Positions 61,315 through 64,000 of a stretch of DNA of 64,000 bases are shown here, one piece after another. A program made the translations under genes and the position numbers. The stretch's first letter is position 1. Each line of letters begins with the position of its first letter. The notes beneath the pieces were generated by a model, which worked only from the letters and a program-made list of their open reading frames with translations, made no database searches and had not been told where the DNA came from. The stretch comes from Bacillota bacterium (GTDB lineage Bacteria; Bacillota; Clostridia; Lachnospirales; Lachnospiraceae). The stretch lies in contig JAFAFU010000025.1 in assembly GCA_023423335.1 (NCBI GenBank), positions 22,723 through 86,722 on the forward strand, read 5' to 3'.

Positions 61315-62253
61315 ATGGCATTAGTAACGACAAAAGAAATGTTTCAGAAGGCATATGCAGGAGGCTATGCAATCGGCGCTTTCAACGTAAATAACATGGA
61401 AATCGTCCAGGGTATTACGGAAGCAGCCAAGGAAGAGAATGCTCCGGTAATTTTACAAGTATCTGCAGGCGCCAGAAAATATGCTAAGCATAATTATCTT
61501 GTTAAATTAGTTGAAGCTGCTCTGTTAGACACAGACCTTCCGATTGCACTTCACCTGGATCACGGCGATGATTTCGAAATCTGCAAATCCTGTATTGACG
61601 GTGGTTTTACCTCTGTTATGATCGATGGCTCCAAGCACAGCTTTGAAGACAACATAGCATTAACCAAGAAGGTTGTTGAGTATGCCCATGCTCACGGCTG
61701 TGTAGTAGAAGGCGAATTAGGCAAATTAGCCGGTATCGAGGATGATGTTAATGTATCCGCAGCGGATGCATCCTACACCAGACCGGAAGAAGTAGAAGAA
61801 TTTGTAGGCCGCACTGGCGTTGACTCCCTTGCGATTGCAATCGGGACCAGCCATGGAGCATTTAAATTCAAGCCCGGCCAGAAGCCTCAGCTCCGTTTTG
61901 ACATTCTGGAAGATGTAGCGAAGAGACTGCCGAACTTCCCGATTGTTTTACACGGTGCATCCTCCGTATCCCAGGAGTATGTTGAAATCATCCGCAAAAA
62001 TGGCGGTAAGTTAGACGATGCGATCGGTATTCCCGAAGATATGTTAAGACAGGCAGCAAAAATGGCGGTATGTAAGATTAACATTGACTCCGATTTAAGA
62101 CTTGCTTTCACTGCAGGCGTAAGAGAACATATCATGAATAACCCCAGCCACTTTGATCCCAGACAGTTCCTTGCTCCGGGCAGAGATTTTGTTAAGGCTC
62201 TGGTTAAGCATAAGATCGTGGAGGTACTTGGCTGCTCAGGCGCCGCAAAGTAA
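61315..62253 (+). CDS. fba: Class II fructose-bisphosphate aldolase
   Basis: The 312-residue glycolytic enzyme splits fructose 1,6-bisphosphate into glyceraldehyde 3-phosphate and dihydroxyacetone phosphate. Zinc and substrate sites are present: LHLDHGDDFE (zinc His and catalytic Asp), MIDGSKHSFEDN, VEGELGKLAGIEDDV, AIGTSHGAFKF, VLHGASSV and INIDSDLRLAF. Length and motifs are normal for the class II Fba/Gat-type subgroup. Single-gene unit with strong terminator; likely highly expressed. Confidence 0.96.
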   Translation: MALVTTKEMFQKAYAGGYAIGAFNVNNMEIVQGITEAAKEENAPVILQVSAGARKYAKHNYLVKLVEAALLDTDLPIALHLDHGDDFEICKSCIDGGFTSVMIDGSKHSFEDNIALTKKVVEYAHAHGCVVEGELGKLAGIEDDVNVSAADASYTRPEEVEEFVGRTGVDSLAIAIGTSHGAFKFKPGQKPQLRFDILEDVAKRLPNFPIVLHGASSVSQEYVEIIRKNGGKLDDAIGIPEDMLRQAAKMAVCKINIDSDLRLAFTAGVREHIMNNPSHFDPRQFLAPGRDFVKALVKHKIVEVLGCSGAAK

Positions 62254-62280
62254 TCAGTTCAATTCCATTACCAGATTATA

Positions 62281-62314
62281 AAATAAATCCTGCTGAAACA
62301 GCGGGATTTATTTT
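62281..62314. terminator. Bidirectional terminator
   Basis: AAATAAATCCTGCTG and CAGCGGGATTTATTT (one T-G pair, AAA loop) with A and T flanks can end both fba and the convergent GGDEF-EAL gene. Confidence 0.88.
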
Positions 62315-62326
62315 ATAATTTAATTG

Positions 62327-64000
62327 CTATGTCTTGCGGATCAGGTCAACCAGGTCCGGGGCATGTAAGGGACCGCTGAAGATAAAGCCCTGGATGATGT
62401 CACAGTTCTGAGCTCTCAGCATTGCCAGCTGCTCCTCATGTTCTACACCCTCTGCGACTACCTTGATATTAAGGCTGTGCGCCAGTTGAATAATTGACTC
62501 GGCTATGTTGGCATCCTTCTCGCTGGTACAAATATTATCAATAAAGGATTTGTCTATTTTTAATATATCAATCGGCATCTTCGTCAGATAGTTCAAAGAG
62601 GAATATCCGGTACCAAAATCATCCAGGGAGATACCTACCCCAATTTCCTGAAGTGAGGTCAGCAGCGTGGCGGCATCCATGATGGAAGCAACCAGAGTGC
62701 TTTCCGTGATCTCCAGCTCCAAATACTTGGGGGGAAGTCCAGTTTCCTTCAGTATCTCCGAAAGCATTGCGGTGAAGCCCGGACGGTTGATCTGTACGGG
62801 GGAGATATTAACGGATACGGTCCGCGGTGTGATACCAAGATCAATCAGCCCTTTATTAAAGAGGCAGGCTTCCCGCAACAGCCATGAACTTAGTTCAATA
62901 ATCAAGCCGCTTTCCTCCGCAATCGGGATAAATTCTTCGGGAGTCAGGGAGCCGAGACGGTCGCAGCGTATTCGCATCAGGGCTTCATAGCTGATGACAG
63001 AGTTGGTTGCCAGCTCAAAAAGCGGCTGATATTGAATATAGATATCCTTATTCTCGATGGCATTCCGAAGGACTTCAATAATCAGAGTATTCCGGTTCAG
63101 CTCATCCTCCATCTTGGCGTCAAACAGGGTAAATTTGTTCTTGCCGGTATCCTTTGACTTATACATGGCGATATCTGAATTCTTGATCAGGGAATTGGAA
63201 GATAAACCGTTCTGAGGATATACGGCAATACCGATACTCATGGATACATATACGACTTCACCGTCCAAATCCAGCGGATTCCGGAACTGCTCAATCATAT
63301 CGGAGGCGAATTCCACGGCCTCCTCCTCATTGGAGATTCCCTCCTTGAAAATCAGGAATTCGTCACCGCCTGCCCTTGCCAGCATACCATGCCCGTTAAT
63401 AAGGGAAGTCAGAATCTGCGCGGTCCTCATCAATAAGGAATCCCCATATTCATGGCCGAGAGTATCGTTTACGGTTTTGAAGTTATCCAAATCCACGAAG
63501 TACACCGCATGGGACTTCCCCGCGGTGGGAGATGCTACAAGAGCGGCATTCACATATTCCAGGAAAGCGAGCTTATTGGGAAGGTCTGTCAGGGTATCAT
63601 GGTAAGCCAGGTATTCAATATGGTCATAATTGGTTCTTAGCTGCTCTTCATTGGACAGCAGCTCCTCATGCATGGAGGCCAGATCCTCATAGTTTGTTTT
63701 GATGATATGGAGCATTTTGTTAAAATTCTTGGATAACTCCCCCAACTCATTCTTGCTTTTGATATTGGATTGTACATTCAGGTCACCATCCGAGGCGGTA
63801 CGCATCGCATCCCTTAAGGCGATAATCGGGTCAGTGATTTTCTTTGTCATCGAATGGGCACTTATAATTATGATGATTAACAACACAGCGCAGATAAAAA
63901 TCAGCAGGGATAAGATAATACTTGTAGCCGACCACAGCTCGGACACCTCCTGCTTGATAATCAGCACCCAATCCAGTTCGGGCAGGACACTGTATCCATT
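62327..64000 (-). CDS. GGDEF-EAL cyclic-di-GMP enzyme with HAMP, N-terminus cut by window edge
   Basis: The frame is open to the right edge (558 codons). The visible N-terminal part (PELDWVLIIKQE) looks like the end of an extracytoplasmic Cache sensor, followed by a membrane helix (ATSIILSLLIFICAVLLIIII), HAMP (~40-95), GGDEF domain with intact ARAGGDEF, and EAL domain with YEALMRIR, EITES, DDFGTGYSSL and KIDKSF. Both catalytic sites look complete, so it could make or degrade c-di-GMP. It ties in with the c-di-GMP-I riboswitch at 22.8 kb. The GTG at 63967 is not the start. Confidence 0.93.
   Translation of the reverse strand, partial: NGYSVLPELDWVLIIKQEVSELWSATSIILSLLIFICAVLLIIIIISAHSMTKKITDPIIALRDAMRTASDGDLNVQSNIKSKNELGELSKNFNKMLHIIKTNYEDLASMHEELLSNEEQLRTNYDHIEYLAYHDTLTDLPNKLAFLEYVNAALVASPTAGKSHAVYFVDLDNFKTVNDTLGHEYGDSLLMRTAQILTSLINGHGMLARAGGDEFLIFKEGISNEEEAVEFASDMIEQFRNPLDLDGEVVYVSMSIGIAVYPQNGLSSNSLIKNSDIAMYKSKDTGKNKFTLFDAKMEDELNRNTLIIEVLRNAIENKDIYIQYQPLFELATNSVISYEALMRIRCDRLGSLTPEEFIPIAEESGLIIELSSWLLREACLFNKGLIDLGITPRTVSVNISPVQINRPGFTAMLSEILKETGLPPKYLELEITESTLVASIMDAATLLTSLQEIGVGISLDDFGTGYSSLNYLTKMPIDILKIDKSFIDNICTSEKDANIAESIIQLAHSLNIKVVAEGVEHEEQLAMLRAQNCDIIQGFIFSGPLHAPDLVDLIRKT

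Overview
The window reads as a chromosomal segment of a low-to-mid GC, anaerobic, plant-fibre-degrading Firmicute, most likely a Lachnospiraceae member (Anaerocolumna / Lachnoclostridium type). The clues are strong AGGAGG ribosome sites, a two-subunit iron-sulfur serine dehydratase, DUF6323, FeoAB with a DtxR-type regulator, and several xylan-active enzymes: GH51 arabinofuranosidase, secreted GH11 xylanase, a giant secreted tandem CE15 glucuronoyl esterase and a GH3 glycosidase. The genus is an inference; no rRNA or tRNA is present.

Layout. 1-3.3 kb: a truncated leucine-rich-repeat (BspA-like) surface protein and a small secreted protein on the minus strand, then gene-poor DNA with possible decayed reading frames. 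3.67-19.46 kb: an eight-gene, same-strand cassette behind one promoter with a palindromic operator. It encodes a very large DUF6603-like protein, three proteins of no family I can name (440, 279 and 1139 aa), an Ig-like/propeller-like protein, a collagen-like glycine-rich protein, a protein ending in a Hint (autoprocessing) domain and a ComEC-type metallo-beta-lactamase-fold hydrolase. None has a visible signal peptide. This cassette is the best candidate for an undescribed system. 19.6-22.0 kb: divergent AraC regulator and abfA. 22.1-22.9 kb: a degenerate GGDEF protein under a c-di-GMP-I riboswitch.

23.0-29.5 kb: a zinc-uptake island. znuA diverges from znuC-znuB, a CobW GTPase, an unusual CobW-permease fusion and its DUF1980 partner, with two Zur-like operator repeats between the divergent promoters. 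29.6-31.6 kb: GH11 xylanase with a long leader, flanked by 16-bp inverted repeats, then a SUMF1-like lipoprotein. 31.7-34.8 kb: feoAB and a divergent DtxR-family regulator. 34.9-38.1 kb: DUF6323 protein and two tandem serine beta-lactamase-like hydrolases. 38.7-44.8 kb: the CE15 giant, carrying a long internal DNA duplication.

44.9-64 kb: mostly housekeeping and stress genes. These are a ferritin-like protein, a chromate transporter pair, a lipoprotein, sdaAB, GH3, hemerythrin + CheX-like, an ECF S-component with a consensus promoter and palindrome, an Ldh_2 dehydrogenase, a zinc-ribbon membrane protein, an OGG-type DNA glycosylase, a small charged protein, an SDR, an amidase with two LysM domains, an acyl-CoA thioesterase, class II aldolase and a GGDEF-EAL protein cut by the right edge. 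A recurring palindromic leader module ending in an AATGGAGG ribosome site precedes at least two, probably three, unrelated genes. No CRISPR array, insertion sequence, tRNA or rRNA was found.
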